Positions 20,537 to 32,591 of a stretch of DNA of 49,356 nt are shown here, one piece after another. Positions within the stretch are counted from its first letter, which is position 1. Each line of letters begins with the position of its first letter. Both the position numbers and the translations under genes were made by a program. The notes beneath the pieces were generated by a model. The model was not told the DNA's origin and ran no database searches. It saw nothing but the letters and a program-made list of their open reading frames with translations. Source of the stretch: Cerioporus squamosus (lineage: Eukaryota > Basidiomycota > Agaricomycetes > Polyporales > Polyporaceae); contig JABYQS010000235.1 in the NCBI GenBank assembly GCA_022592435.1, forward strand, positions 1 to 49,356, written 5' to 3'.

Positions 20537-23500
20537 CTATGGGATGCTGAACGACAAGGACGCGGGGCTGCCCAAGTTGATGCTGAGCACTGGCGGCTCC
20601 GACGGCAGCTTCGGCGGGAGCATGTCGACCGAATCGAAGATCTCCTCGTCTTCCTCGTCCTCTTCCGGTATCGGCTCGTCGAACTCAACCTCGTCGTGCT
20701 CCTGATCCAGCTCTGCTTCGTGCTCATGTTCGCCCTCGTTGTCGAAGATGACGTGGTACTGTGCGCAATCAGTCTTAGCGAGGGCTATCCAAAAGGGGAC
20801 GAGCCGGGCAGGGTGTACGTACATGTGCGATGAGCATCTTCGTCGCCCGGTGGCCCGCCGCCATGTTGCTGAAGAACGCCCCGACGTCGCTGTTGTTCGA
20901 GCGCAGCAAGTTGGGAGAGAACACCGTCGACAGAGAGTCGACCGTCATCTGGTTGCTGTCCTCATAGTCGGTCACCCTGCAAAGCAGCCATGCAAGTCAG
21001 TCAGGCCGCGTATTTATGCCCAAGACGTCAACGTACTTCTCAAGATGCTCGATGATCCGCTTCAGGAGATCAAAGTTCGCTGAGGGCAGGCCATGCACGA
21101 CCTCCCGCACGTTCGCCACCTTCGTCTGCAGATCCACGTCGTCCCGACCTGCGACAGTGGCCACAGTATCAGCGTTCAGTAGCCCACTAACGCACACAGG
21201 CACACGAAACCGCAAGGTACGTACCAGCTGCACTCAGTATCGCCGCGTAGATCTCTGACGGGAACAGCCCGCCGGGCAGCACGCGGAACCACGACTTGAT
21301 CAGGTCGCACACAGCGTGTATGTCTGTGCATTCCGATATCGGCCATTCGCCTGTGTGAAGGCTTGGTCAGCGACAAGGGCGACTTGGAGACGATGGATAT
21401 GCGGACTCACCCCTGTTGAGGGCGTCCCTCAAGGCGTTAACCTCCGAGTGTGCGCCCGCAATGCGGTCTATGTGCAGGGTCAAGACGACGCCACCAACCG
21501 AGGCACAACAGGAACAACGCACAAATGCCCACTTCCGCCAAGCCACGCTGCTCGACCTCGTTGATCAGCCTCTCGAGAACCGAAGGGACGGTACCTGGCG
21601 GCACCTCGCCGTCGACGGCTTCACGCTGCAGCAGGAAGTCCAAGTCGACGCCGAACACTGTGAACGCCATCATCATGGTGTCAGTACCTCGTTCCAAAGC
21701 AAGTGACAGAAAAGAACAAGTAGCAAGAAGCAACGCGTGAGAGGGGCAGACGTAGCACGTACCCGCCACAGGGTCGCGTGTCGCCACGGCCGGCTTCGCG
21801 AGCAGGTCGTCCGACATCTGCATCTTGACGTTCTGCCCGAGGTACGTCAGCCGCCGCTTCGCCGTCATCTTCGCCACGCGCTCGATCGTCTCGATCCACT
21901 TGCGCATCTCCTGCTTGCTCGCGGCCTGCAGCAGGTAGTGCCCGCCGTCCTCCGCGTCGAGCTGGAACACAAACGAGCGCTCGTTGTTGATGAACGCTGC
22001 AACGCGCGCGCCGGCCACGCTCACCACGAGCGACGGCTTGCCCGACGGCAGGAAGTCCAGCTCCGCAGGGGTGCGCTTTACCCCCGGGCTCCCCGACATC
22101 GTGTCCAACATAAATGCGCTGGAGATAGGCCGCATGATCTGGAAGAACGCGGACGACATGCTCTTCTTGTTCCGGTGCGCCTTTGGCATGACGGGGTTCG
22201 GCCGCCGCTGGTTCATCGCACGGTTCAGCTGCTCCTCCCGTCGGTCGTGCCGCTGCTGCTCCTGCCGTTTCTCCTTGCTCAGACGGTCGCGCCAGAGCCT
22301 ATCGCGCCGGTTCTTCTCTTGCTGCTGCGCGACCAGGAGTTGGAAGGGCCGTTGTCCGCGCTTGTTGGTCGACATGCCTAGTTGGTTGGCTTCGCGGTGA
22401 GCCTCTTCTCGTATCGCCCGCATGTCGAAGTGGACGGCGCTGAGCTCCCTTTCCATGTTGTTCAGCCGCTCGAACTCCCGGCGGTCGGCCTCGCGTCGGC
22501 GCTGGCGCCGACTCAGCGTGCCCGTCGCATTTGCGAGCAGGGTGTGTAGGGATCTAGGGCTCAAGTTCAGCAAAGTGGTCAAGTAAACTGTTTGAATAGA
22601 CGTACCTCCGCTTCTCGAAGTTGACAACGATGATTCTCTCCTCTGAAGGCGACTCAAGCACGTCAGGCAAGCTGATAATTTCCAGGATCTTCTCCATCAA
22701 CCAGCCAATATCCGCTGTGAGCGTTCCTCTCGTCGACAGATTCGTGACCACCGGTCTCGACAGGTACGCGGCGAGCGTATCGCAGCCAGTGCCCCGCGCA
22801 ATGGCGACGCCCATCCACGCCCGCTGGAACGTCCGGCTCTCCACGCTCAACACGGCGGAGGTCAAGATTGCCTCGACGAAAGACCGGACGCAGGGCCGCT
22901 CGGAAAGAGGAACATCCGTGTTCTCTCCGTCAATATTCCGCAGGCGGGCGACCTCTATCGCCCTGAGCATGAGCTCCATGCGGTGCTGACGTGCCTGGAT
23001 GCCTATCCGGAGAGCGACGAGCTTCGCGATGAGCCATTTGCGCAGGATCCCGAAGGCACGGATGCAGCTGCGGACAGCGGGCGGGAGAAGACGGTAGAGC
23101 GTGTCTTGCGTCAGCTCTGAGATGAGCGGTGATGGCTCGACCTCGAGCACGTAGGAGCTCATTGACTGGATTTCGACCTCGTCGGCGATAGAACTTGGAT
23201 CGCGACTCAGGAACCAGCCTGTGCGATCGGCTGATTGCAGTTCGAAGAGTTCCGCAGTCGTGAACAGGTCCTATGAGTGGGAATTCACAACTGTCAGTGC
23301 GCACAGCTGAGATCCGTGAGAGGTTGAAACGTACCTCTTGTGTCATGTTCCGGAATGTCGCGGATGCCATCGAATTGAGGTTGTTAACAAGCTCCTCCGG
23401 ATCAAGGTGGTCAAAATCGGGCAGCTCGATGGAATAATTGCCGGCACTCAGGGCATCGTTGACAGGTTCAGGCGCGGACGCTGGGCGAGGAATGGGCCGC

Positions 23501-26500
23501 ATTGTCTGAGAGCGGAACGACATGAGCAGGGTCTTCCGTGTCACTTCCAGCGCCCTTAGAGCCTGCCCTGCGTCCGATTCGGGCTCGGAGATAGTCTCCA
23601 GCAGCTTCTGCTCGGTTGGTTGCGTCAGGAACCTCAGGAGAGCTTCGTACAGGGCAGCATCGTCAAGCGCATCCTGGGCGCCGCCTCCTTGAGTGATCCA
23701 CTCTCCCAACGTCTCCAAAACCTCGAGCCGCAACCGCACGACGTGAGAGATCTCCTCCGGCGTCAGGGTACTACCTGGCTGATGAGCGCCAACGTAGCGT
23801 TTCCGCATGAGCTGGTAACCAGTGTGTCAGCTATTCAGATTCAAACGTAAGCTGAGAACAAAATGACGTACCTCGAATAGGACCTCTGGCTTTACAAAGC
23901 TGCGATAGACATTCCACCAGACGTGCGAGAAGTCTTCCATATCCACCCGCACCTCCCTCGTCTTCCTGTCCGTCAGCGGGATTTCCCCGTTGTCATCGGC
24001 CACTGACACGGACACGCCTTGGAGCCCATGCACCAGTACATCAACGAGGCGGTCCAGAGTGCCAGCCTGTACTACCACACGCAGCGGTCGTTCCGACGTC
24101 ACCTCCGACGCGACAAGACTTGTTCTCCGCGACATCGACGGCAGCGAGTTCCGACGCGCCAGGCTGGACTTACGTTCGGCGGTTCCGTGGCCATGCGAGG
24201 AGCCTGGCGTCACACGGATGGATGGCTGCCGGCTGAACATCTTCTCTACCGCAGGTGAGTCCGCGGCTGATCGACTCGGGGGACGTGACGGTGCACGGGA
24301 GGCCGGTCGGGACCCGGAGACGGTGTCTCCCCCAGGCTGCACTAACAACAACAGCTCGCCATCGAATACAGGGATGAGGGTGCCACCGAGGTCAAGCCCC
24401 CCTAGCTTCGGGCGTTCTCCACGGATGGTCTTGTCGCCGTCAGGCTGCAGGCGAAGGTCGCGGATGTCCGGTAGGTTGAGGGAAGCATTGCTCTCCAGTC
24501 TGCCGCGAGCGATCTGCTGACGGTTAACGAAGCTCACAGCCGGGAGCGGCTCGGGGAACAATAGCGCCGCCAGGGGATGCACCGTACACTGCTGAGACAG
24601 CCGGGACCAAAAGTAGGGCTCAAATAAGCCTCTTCGCCGCGGTTCGGCCGCGAGCGAGAGTGACATGAACTGGTCGACCCTATTCAAACCGTGAGATCGC
24701 GCAGTCACCGCAGGAGGACGTGGCGGTGCGTTGACATACCTCAAGAACTTGGCTGCGATCCCCCGAGTCTCAGCGTCCACCGACAGGTTGTTCCAGTGCC
24801 GCAGCAAAATATCCACCCGTGGATCGGGCGGTGTGCTCTCCGCCTGCGTCTGTCCGTGGGTCCTACATAACGCAAACGTAGTCCGTAGCCCGTCAAACTT
24901 CGCGCGTGCCGCGCGCAAGCACGCAACCGCCCACTCCTCCGCTTCCCCGCCCCGTGCCTTCTCGAGAGCTTCGCGGATGTCGCGCTCGGCGTCGCCGGCC
25001 CACGGGAAGGCTAGCGGCGCCGTGGGAGTCGGTTGGTCGCCCCGCACGAGGATCTGTACCCAGCATTGCACGGCGGACAGCGCCTCCGGATCTACTCGCT
25101 TCCATACCTTGTCCAGCCGGGCGATGGGGCGTGAGCACAATGCGGCCATGATCGCTCGCCACGAGCACTCGTCCCCGGCACGGCGTGCGAGCTCTCCAAC
25201 ACGGGTCCACGCAGAGATGACCTCCGAGCGAGAATGGGAACGCGGGGCGTGGACGCTTCGGCCATCGTTCGAGGGCATGTGCACGGTGTTTGCGGGTTCG
25301 GGTACGAGCACCTGTATCAGGACGAGGCGGGTCAACCAATGTGGTCGTTGGTCGTTTCCGAGGAACGGCAGAAGCGTATGTGCAAGGGATGCAGACGTCG
25401 AAGTCGAAGTAGCCTCGCTGGGGTCCTGTGGACCGGAAACGAGCACATACTCCGCCGTGAAATCGTCGGGAACCTTCTGCAGTGCGCCTTTCTGGCACGC
25501 AGCGAACGAGCGTGCGATAAGAGCCGGGTCGAGGGACAGTAGAACATCCCGCGAGAGGCCTTCCTCTTCGAGGGCGTTCCTGAGGGCATCGGGGCTGAAC
25601 GAGAGGCGGTGCTCTGGACCACCTGCCCCGCCAAGGGCTTCGATAATAGACTCCATTCTGCTGTCACTCGCACCTGGTCGGGGAGAGGCACCGGCTATAT
25701 TGGGAGAGACGTCCTCGGAGCCGAGACCGGTAGGAACATGGTGCGATGGAGTGGGTGTCGTCTGCGACGAGGATGGCAGCGGGGCCGCCGCTTTCGTATG
25801 CACGGGGGAAAAGTTCGGGGAGATGTCTTTACACCAGGAGTCCCAAGACTCCTGGCTCGCGGGTGATCCGTGGTAGTCGAGATATACCCCCGCAAGCCAC
25901 TCGACCCTCTTGACCTCTTCTTCACGCACGTCGTCCGCTGCGCCGTTCACCAGGTTCGACGCACTCCTGTGGAACTCAGTCTCGAACGCGGATTTACCCA
26001 CCAGCAACGGCAGGCTGAACACCACGGCGGCAGCGAACTCGCGCCACTCTGGCTTGTATCGCGGCGCGCTCGACGTGCTGTCTTCTGGGGGATCCGTCTG
26101 GGTTACAGCAAACGTCGTCGCAAAGACGGCCTCGTGCACAAGAGCCTCTGTCGTCCCCTTCTCCACGCCCTCGTTACCCAGCACAAGGGACGGGTGAGTT
26201 CCACGTCCCCAGTACGCTCGTCGTCTGCGCATCTCCTCTCGCTCCTTACCCTTGCCGCCACGGCCGCCCATGTCCATCTCCGCGTCGTGAATGTCCACGC
26301 CAAGGTCCGGATCGCCAGTCCCGTCCTCAAGCACCGCCACGAGCTCTGTGGGGAACAGCTCGCGTATGCCCGCACTGCGGTCGCTGGGTGGCTTGTAGAA
26401 GTACAGCTTCGAGCCCTTCAGCACGAGCTTGAACGGCTTCCAGCCTTTCGCGAGCGCCTGTTGTGCGCCTCCAGCCACGTACGCCTGGTGCGCACGGCTG

Positions 26501-27877
26501 TTGAGCATCGCGGGCGAGAACTCGGCCATGCGATTGATGAATCCGGAGTGGTGGACCATCTGCGATGCGCGTCTGTTACTGCTCTCGTCTGGCTCGACGA
26601 TCCTTGGAGGGGAGAGGAGTGTCGGGGAAGACGCGCCCAGGCCGACGTGGCCCTCGGGAACGTTGATCGCGGGAGGTGTCTTGACATTGCCAGCACCGAA
26701 GCCGAAGGGGAAAGGCGAGCGACCAGAGGCCCCGCTTCCCGAGGAACCCTTGTCTCGCTCTGGGTCGCGCGACTCCGACGACGCAGATCCTTTGCGCTTC
26801 GGACTTGGCGGAACGAGACCAGACATCGGCCCGGCCAGCTTGGACGGCAGACGAGGCGTGAACGAGTGCGAGCGTGAGTGTACGTGCGACGAGGTCGACG
26901 AGGAAGGCGTTAGCGGAGGCGTTATCGGCGAGGCATGGTTGGACATCGGGGGGACGAGGCGCGAGTTCTTGGGCGGGGAGGTCGAGAGATCGGCGGAAAT
27001 TACAGGGAAGGGGTAGTTCATGTTGAGGGAAGAGGCGGACGGTGAAGGGAGGGGAGACGGCGAAGGAGCAGCGCTGCTGCTCACGCTGTCGCTACGGTAA
27101 GTCCTGATCTTCTGGTAGAGGGTGGTGTCAATCGGGGCGAGTTTCGGGCTGGTGCTGGTCGGGGACAGCTTGCCCAGGTCGTCCGCGGACTTGGACCATG
27201 GTTTGCTCTTCAGCGCACTGAGGTCGCCGAGGCCGCCGTGCGACTTCGCATTTGAAGGAGAGGAGGGCGTCCGGAAGGCATGTGGTCTGGAGTCTGGCGT
27301 AGCGGTGGCTGTCCGAGCTAATGACAAGTCGGCGACAGATCTGTGAAAATACGGTGAGCACTCCCGAGTGCGTCGTCCCACAGTACGAAGGATCAAAGCG
27401 GGCGCCAGCGTCTGCAGTATCGAGTTTGAAACCAGATGGATGACCGCCGGCATCCAGGGATCGCCGGAGTTGCGGGATTGCGGGATGCAAGGAAGGCGGG
27501 ACGACGCGAACGCCAGGAACGCGCCAGGCGAACGAAAAGAGGAAGAAGCCGAGAACTCACCTGCTCGCTGCATGCATGCCCAATCCTCCCCTGTTCGGGG
27601 GCACCAAGTTGTCCATGATAGGGCGCGGATCGGTCGGGTGCGATATCTTGTGTTTACGCGTCGAGCTGGTGCTCGAACGCGGCTCGCTCGAGCTGATCGA
27701 GGTCCGGCCCTGCCCGCCAGAGTTGGTGCGTTTGAACCATTTGTTCGTGAAGGCGGTGAAGCTGTTCGAGGGAGAGGCAGAGCGTGGAGTGCTCAGGAAG
27801 CTCGCGGGGGACGAGGGGGAGGGTGTCGTTGTCTCGGGTGGACTGAGCATGTTGGAGGTGCTTCTCCGCGGGGCCAT
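20537..27877 (-). CDS. BEM2: BEM2-like RasGEF-PH-RhoGAP protein
   Basis: Bem2-type proteins stimulate GTP hydrolysis by Rho/Cdc42 GTPases in bud emergence and polarity. Twelve exons on the minus strand: 27877-27561, 27340-24740, 24679-23872, 23811-23335, 23270-22606, 22553-21763, 21657-21523, 21467-21411, 21350-21225, 21148-21037, 20976-20823, 20758-20537. They sum to 2155 codons (2154 aa), close to yeast Bem2 (about 2167). All phases fit. Order: Ser/Pro-rich N-terminus; a PH-like region near exon 2 (WKPFKLVLKGSKLYFYKPP); RasGEF-like N and core regions across exons 2-5; a charged helix; a PH domain (PSLVVSVAGARVAAFINNE, YLLQAASKQEMRKWIETI); and RhoGAP with the arginine finger in EVGIYRIAGAHSE, split over a 55 nt intron. 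The tail is acidic. Neighbouring introns are 52-105 nt; the first is 220 nt. Confidence 0.94.
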
Positions 27878-28703
27878 AGTCAGGTCTATGGTCTATGAGA
27901 AATGAGCGTGACGGATAGCGAAGCTGGATGAAGCAGTGAGGGACTGCAGCGGCAGAAGGAGAGGGAGAGGGAGGAGATGAAGGAGCGTGTCCGGCGGATT
28001 GTCGCCGGCTTTCGGTGGAGTTCGTGGGGGGTATCTTTCTGCACGATATGAAGATGTCTGGGTCGTTGCAGAGAGGCTACAAACGCGTACCTCGGTGGTC
28101 GGGGAAAGGTCAGCGATACATCCGCCAGCGACTAGCTGCTACAGATGCCGTATGACCATATAAAGGCTGCCTGCGCGATCGGCCTAATTTCTTCAGCTCT
28201 GCTCTCAGCTTGCTCTCGTTCCGGGATGTTCGCGATATCTTCAGTCGACGCAGGATGTCGTAGAGTACAGGACGAATGTAAGATATGGATGTTTTGCAAA
28301 GAGAAATGGCGGATTGATACAGCTGGTACTTGTGATGGACCGTGGGAAGCGCCTGCCTTACCCGAGGACGATCAGCGAGCCTCGGGGTGGTAGTAGAACA
28401 GTTCAAAGATTCGAGATGCATAACCAACATGTACAATTGTTCACGCTCGTTCTAAGACTGAACTTTACCACCGACAAAATCTCTGCGAAGAGAGGCTACA
28501 AACCCACAGGCACCTGGAATTCGATGGCTGGCGCTGCGGGCGCCTTTTGATCAAGTCTGCGCGGGCGTTGTGCCGCGAACGAGGACGTTGTCCTCCTCTC
28601 ACAACCTACCCTCTGGACCCCTTGTTCTCTCGCTTTGCTCTTGTCGTTTAATTTACGACACTTAACGACGCGGACGTGTATACCAGCCACGGACCACCCT
28701 GGA
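27878..28703. other. Divergent promoter region, BEM2-like and F-box genes
   Basis: The two flanking genes are transcribed away from each other. The BEM2-side leader is G/A-rich on the plus strand (pyrimidine-rich in the transcribed sense). No gene or RNA is recognised. Confidence 0.55.
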
Positions 28704-31333
28704 ATGTCTACGTTTTCCATCGACTCCGGCGATACCTCCCAGGACATGATATCCCTCGCGACTCTGCCGTACGATCTCCTGCTCAACATTGCACGCCATC
28801 TAGAACTTCGTGATATCTCTGCTATCCAGTTGGTGAGTTTTGGCATGTTGTGGCTCGCGACTGCTTTCGTGTACGTCTGCAAGCGCGTCCAAGGCTGGGT
28901 TCATGATCTCCTGCACATCCGAAGACTGTTCTTTCCACTCTCAAAACCAATCCGATCCGTGGCGTATGTCGCATATGATGATCTTAGTCCTCGGGATTGT
29001 GTAGGCTGTATTCCGAAGTGTGGACGCGAGACTGTCTTTGGCACAACCTTCGTGGGCCAATCAACCCTCATGCAACCCCTACCTTCGCCAGCACCCGCGT
29101 ATTGGATCCTCATGTCCAGACCGTCGCTGCATGGTCCACGGTCTCGCGCAGGTTGGCCCTTGACGCTGTTGTGGCGCTCCTGGACGACCCACAGCCAATG
29201 CGCTCAGCTGCGGAGCGACGGCGGCCACACATCCGTGGTTCAAGCGGCCCCCCCCCCCCTTCCATTCGTTGCCCTTGCTGAGCTCTAAATCGCTGAAAAC
29301 TCCTTGCAACTAAATCGATCATTTACAGTCTTGCAAATCTCTGCATGCTTTCGCCACCACACGCCCAGTATATCGTAATCTCGCTTCCGCGCTGCTCAGA
29401 CGATGTCGCGCACTTCCCCTCCACGGATTCCAACGACTTTCCGACCTCTCAGACGAGCAGCTAATAGATGCGGTCAACCAAGCGACTCGATTAGAGTACG
29501 CTTGGCTCACACGCGGCCCGCGACCGTCGACATCCTCGCCATACCTCAATACCCCCGATGGTTCCGGCAGCAGTACGCGATCGTGGTACAAGGTCATCAG
29601 CGCACCACCGAACGAGGAGGTGGACTGGTTATCCCCAATCACGTCAAGCTACAGCCTTTGCGCGACGAAGAGCGGGAAGGTGGTTTGTTGGGACGTCCAT
29701 CGAGACATCTGTCTTGCAGAGTGGGACCCAAAGGAGCGCTGGGAGCTCTGGAAGTGCAGGGTCGAGTTCGACATCCGGACGGTCTTCTTTACAATGGCGA
29801 AGATCCTCCAGCGGTCGTGAGTGTGCATTGTGGCGCGTGAGGTGGTGGTATTGACGCGCAGGCAGGTTCGACGACAGGGTCATGGAGTTCGTGCTCATGA
29901 AGCTAGAGTTCCCAGAGGATGCTGAGCCGATATTCTCCGAATTGACAACATTCAAGACTATCGGCGTCGTCATGAACGTCTTCCTGCTTGATCCGGCATC
30001 CCGACTACTGTCCGCGTTTGTGTGGGTGTCGAGCTCGAACACGATAGGCTTGTACGCGCTGCTGGATTGGGACAAGGAGGAGTACGTCTTCATTGACACC
30101 GGCATCGAATGTGTACGTACTGTGCTTTTCTTCTGGCGGCTTCCGTTCAGCTCACATTGTGCCAGTCAATGTCTTCGAACTGGTCATGTATCCTCTACCA
30201 GGAGCAGATCGTGATCCACTCCGAGGAGAGTGACATCGCTCACCAGTATTTCTATCCCATCCCCGTCCTCCAACGACACGCACGACCATCGTCCACAGCG
30301 AGCACCTTCGTTCCCAGCATCTCGGAGCGGCTAGGGCCTACTACGACGATGTCCGCGCCTTTCATCTTCCCTCCACACACGCGTTCGCCTTCCCCCGCGT
30401 CAATAGCAGACGTGGACGAAGACGTGCCAAATGGTGATGCCAACAACGCTCAGGATCCTACATCTGTGGACGAGCCTAACGGTGACATCGAGGACGATGA
30501 GTCCGGGACAGTGTCGGACTCTAACCCGTTCCCATACCCCCCATGGTACCCGGAGAGCGCGCACTTCGTCAGGCAGTGGTGGCCGACACTTGCATCCGTG
30601 CCCCGACTCAGCTGCACAGTCGTGCTTCTCGCGGATCACGAGCCGGAGACACATCGCACGCGCTACGTCCTCGCCCAGCACTACTTCAAGGTTCCCCTCA
30701 TCGAGCCGGAAGACCTCGCGCAGCTCCCTGCGGCGGCCGCGAAAGCTGTCGCCGACATACACGCGCCCGTGAACGGCTTCGCGACCCCCGTGGAGAACGG
30801 CATCGCGTTCAGCCCAACCACCTCATCTTCATCGTCAACAACAACATCCTCCGACTTCGACGAGTGGGCCGGCCTCGGGGCCCAAGAGCCCGCGACGCCC
30901 ACCCGCTCAACTCGTACCATCGAGTCGTCCATGATGCGCCTCTGGTACGTCTCGGACCCGTTCGAGGTCGTCTGCGTGCTGGACGGGATGGACGACGACC
31001 TGGACCCGGACGGCGCGCAGGAGCGCCCGCGGCCGCTCATGGCGGTCGACTTTGGGCACGCGGTGTGGATCGAGTTCACGTACCCGCCCGAGCTGGAGCG
31101 CGACGAGAAGCGGCTGCGGTTCGTCACGTTTCCCCCTGTGACGACCGACCGGGACGAGATGACGTACGCTGGCGGGCACACCGCGGTTGTCGCTCGAGGG
31201 CGTCGTGCATACGCTCGATGTCCCGGAAGAGCTTGACTTGGACACGGTGGAGACGATCAATATCGACCAGAGCCAAGGCGCGATCATCATTTCGGTGCGG
31301 GACGGGAAGATCTTCATACTGTGTTATGAGTGA
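28704..31333 (+). CDS. F-box protein with a C-terminal frameshift
   Basis: Four exons: 28704-28832, 29329-29816, 29866-30112 and 30166 onward. The N-terminal F-box (LATLPYDLLLNIARHLELRD) continues after the first intron as CKSLHAFATTRPVYRNL, followed by a beta-rich region (SGKVVCWDVHRDICLAEWD) that may form repeats like a propeller, a Ser/Pro/Asp linker, and a second beta-rich part. The fourth exon stays open to 31236. However, the conserved-looking ending LEGVVHTLDVPEELDLDTVE to GKIFILCYE lies in another frame ending at 31333. A two-base loss (or one-base gain) near 31190 separates them, so the gene is either truncated or mis-sequenced there. Intron 1 is 496 nt, about ten times the local norm, and holds a run of C. 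Likely an SCF ligase adaptor; substrate unknown. Confidence 0.8.
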
Positions 31334-31629
31334 GATAAGTACGCGTATAGTCTTGACATGTATGTATCATCTGCGGGGTGCGGTGGTCGAGGAGATGCTA
31401 TGGGGGACTACGCCAGGATGGTTGGATCTGGGATTCTGGATGGGCGGCTTCGTGTATCTTTTTGACGCTTGGTAGAACAGCTAATGTATCGCTCTAGTAC
31501 CTACCGATCGTGTATCAACATATCGCTCAATGCATGTATCCCAAGTCCATCGCTGGCACTGGCCATGCATTACAACGCACTGTAGCCAGCGATTGTCCGG
31601 GCTGAGGAGCTTCAGGCCCGCCGCACGAC
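31334..31629. other. 3' flank of the F-box gene
   Basis: No gene is recognised. The interval leads into a kinase fragment and a tRNA gene. Confidence 0.45.
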
Positions 31630-31722
31630 TTTAAAGGCTCGTATCGCCTCTCCGAGTCGGACTTCATCATCCAACGCACCCTGGGCACGGGTAGCTTCGG
31701 GCGTGTACATCTAGTTGAGTAG
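31630..31722 (+). pseudogene. Fragment of a PKA-type protein kinase N-lobe
   Basis: The frame reads FKGSYRLSESDFIIQRTLG then GTGSFGRVHLVE and stops at TAG (31720-31722). This is the beta1 strand and glycine-rich loop typical of AGC kinases, closest in pattern to cAMP-dependent kinase catalytic subunits (xxFxxxRTLGTGSFGRVHLV). The catalytic lysine and everything after it are missing, and upstream the frame is closed by a TGA. It is a relic exon piece, probably copied from a functional kinase gene elsewhere. Confidence 0.75.
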
Positions 31723-31854
31723 CTAATTACTTATGCCTCTTCCCACCTCTGCGACGCCGGTGTCGTCTCACGATGGCCGACGCGCGAACACCGATGGTTT
31801 GACAGAGTTGCTGGCAACGGTCTACAATCAGGCACGTATGGACTCCGAAACAAC

Positions 31855-31940
31855 TCTCTGTTAGTATATCGGTTAGTACACGCGCCTGTCATCTCACTAT
31901 TTGACCGCGCGAAAGCGGGGTTCGACTCCCCGACAGAGAG
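31855..31940 (+). tRNA. tRNA-Asp (GTC) with a 14-nt intron
   Basis: A full cloverleaf can be folded. The acceptor stem is TCTCTGT/ACAGAGA with discriminator G. The D stem is GTAT/GTAC with an ATCGGTTA loop. The anticodon stem is CGCGC/GCGCG with loop CTGTCA-C (anticodon GTC). The T arm is CGGGG-TTCGACT-CCCCG. A 14-nt intron (TCTCACTATTTGAC) lies one base 3' of the anticodon, between positions 37 and 38, the canonical place. The mature length is 72 nt before CCA. Confidence 0.95.
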
Positions 31941-31962
31941 AGTGATATCGCTCGGGTACAAG

Positions 31963-31966
31963 TTTT
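31963..31966 (+). terminator. Pol III terminator of tRNA-Asp
   Basis: A run of four T lies 22 bp after the tRNA discriminator base, which is enough for RNA polymerase III termination in fungi. Confidence 0.6.
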
Positions 31967-32591
31967 CTTGACACGCAGACATTCACGTTAAATTTGTGGA
32001 TATAAGCCCCCGGCAGTGCTAAGTCAATGCTAAGTGGTGCTCTTTATCGGAATCACCTTGCCGTGGGCTTAGATTCACACCCTGGACCATGAGTTGCCTG
32101 TGAGATGGCAATAGAGTTGCCCACCAGGTGGCAATGGTGGATGGCCTGCCTGTTGCTCTCTGCCGGCTGTCTGCATGCATTGGAAGTGGCATCACCCACT
32201 GCCTCAGAAGTGCACTTTGTGCTACATGGCCATGCAACACAAAATTCACTTCTCAATGCATTGGGAATCCCAGCAGGTTCTTGATCGCATTTTGCCGAAG
32301 CTACAGAATGGAAGGAAGGTATAGCCAGACCAGTGAATGGGCCAGGGTCCTCTGAGGAGCGCCTGGTCTCTTATAGCATCTAAAACTGGGGTACCAGAGG
32401 CCTAGGCAGTCTTCGTCTTCTTGGAATGTTCCTGACAGGCTTTGAACTTCGGAAATTCTGGAGTATCACAGAATGTGATAACTTGCCGGTCCCTGAATTA
32501 ATTGATGCTTCCATGTATTGTAGCTTCCCATGGGTCCCAGTTATAGTACTGGAATTCCCTTTGCAAACAGTTTGATCAGCCATTACACACT

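Noticed and set aside
24731..25876. Plus-strand open frames (381 and 335 aa) inside the BEM2-like gene
   Set aside because: Opposite strand of a well-supported 2601-nt exon; composition is typical of shadow frames.
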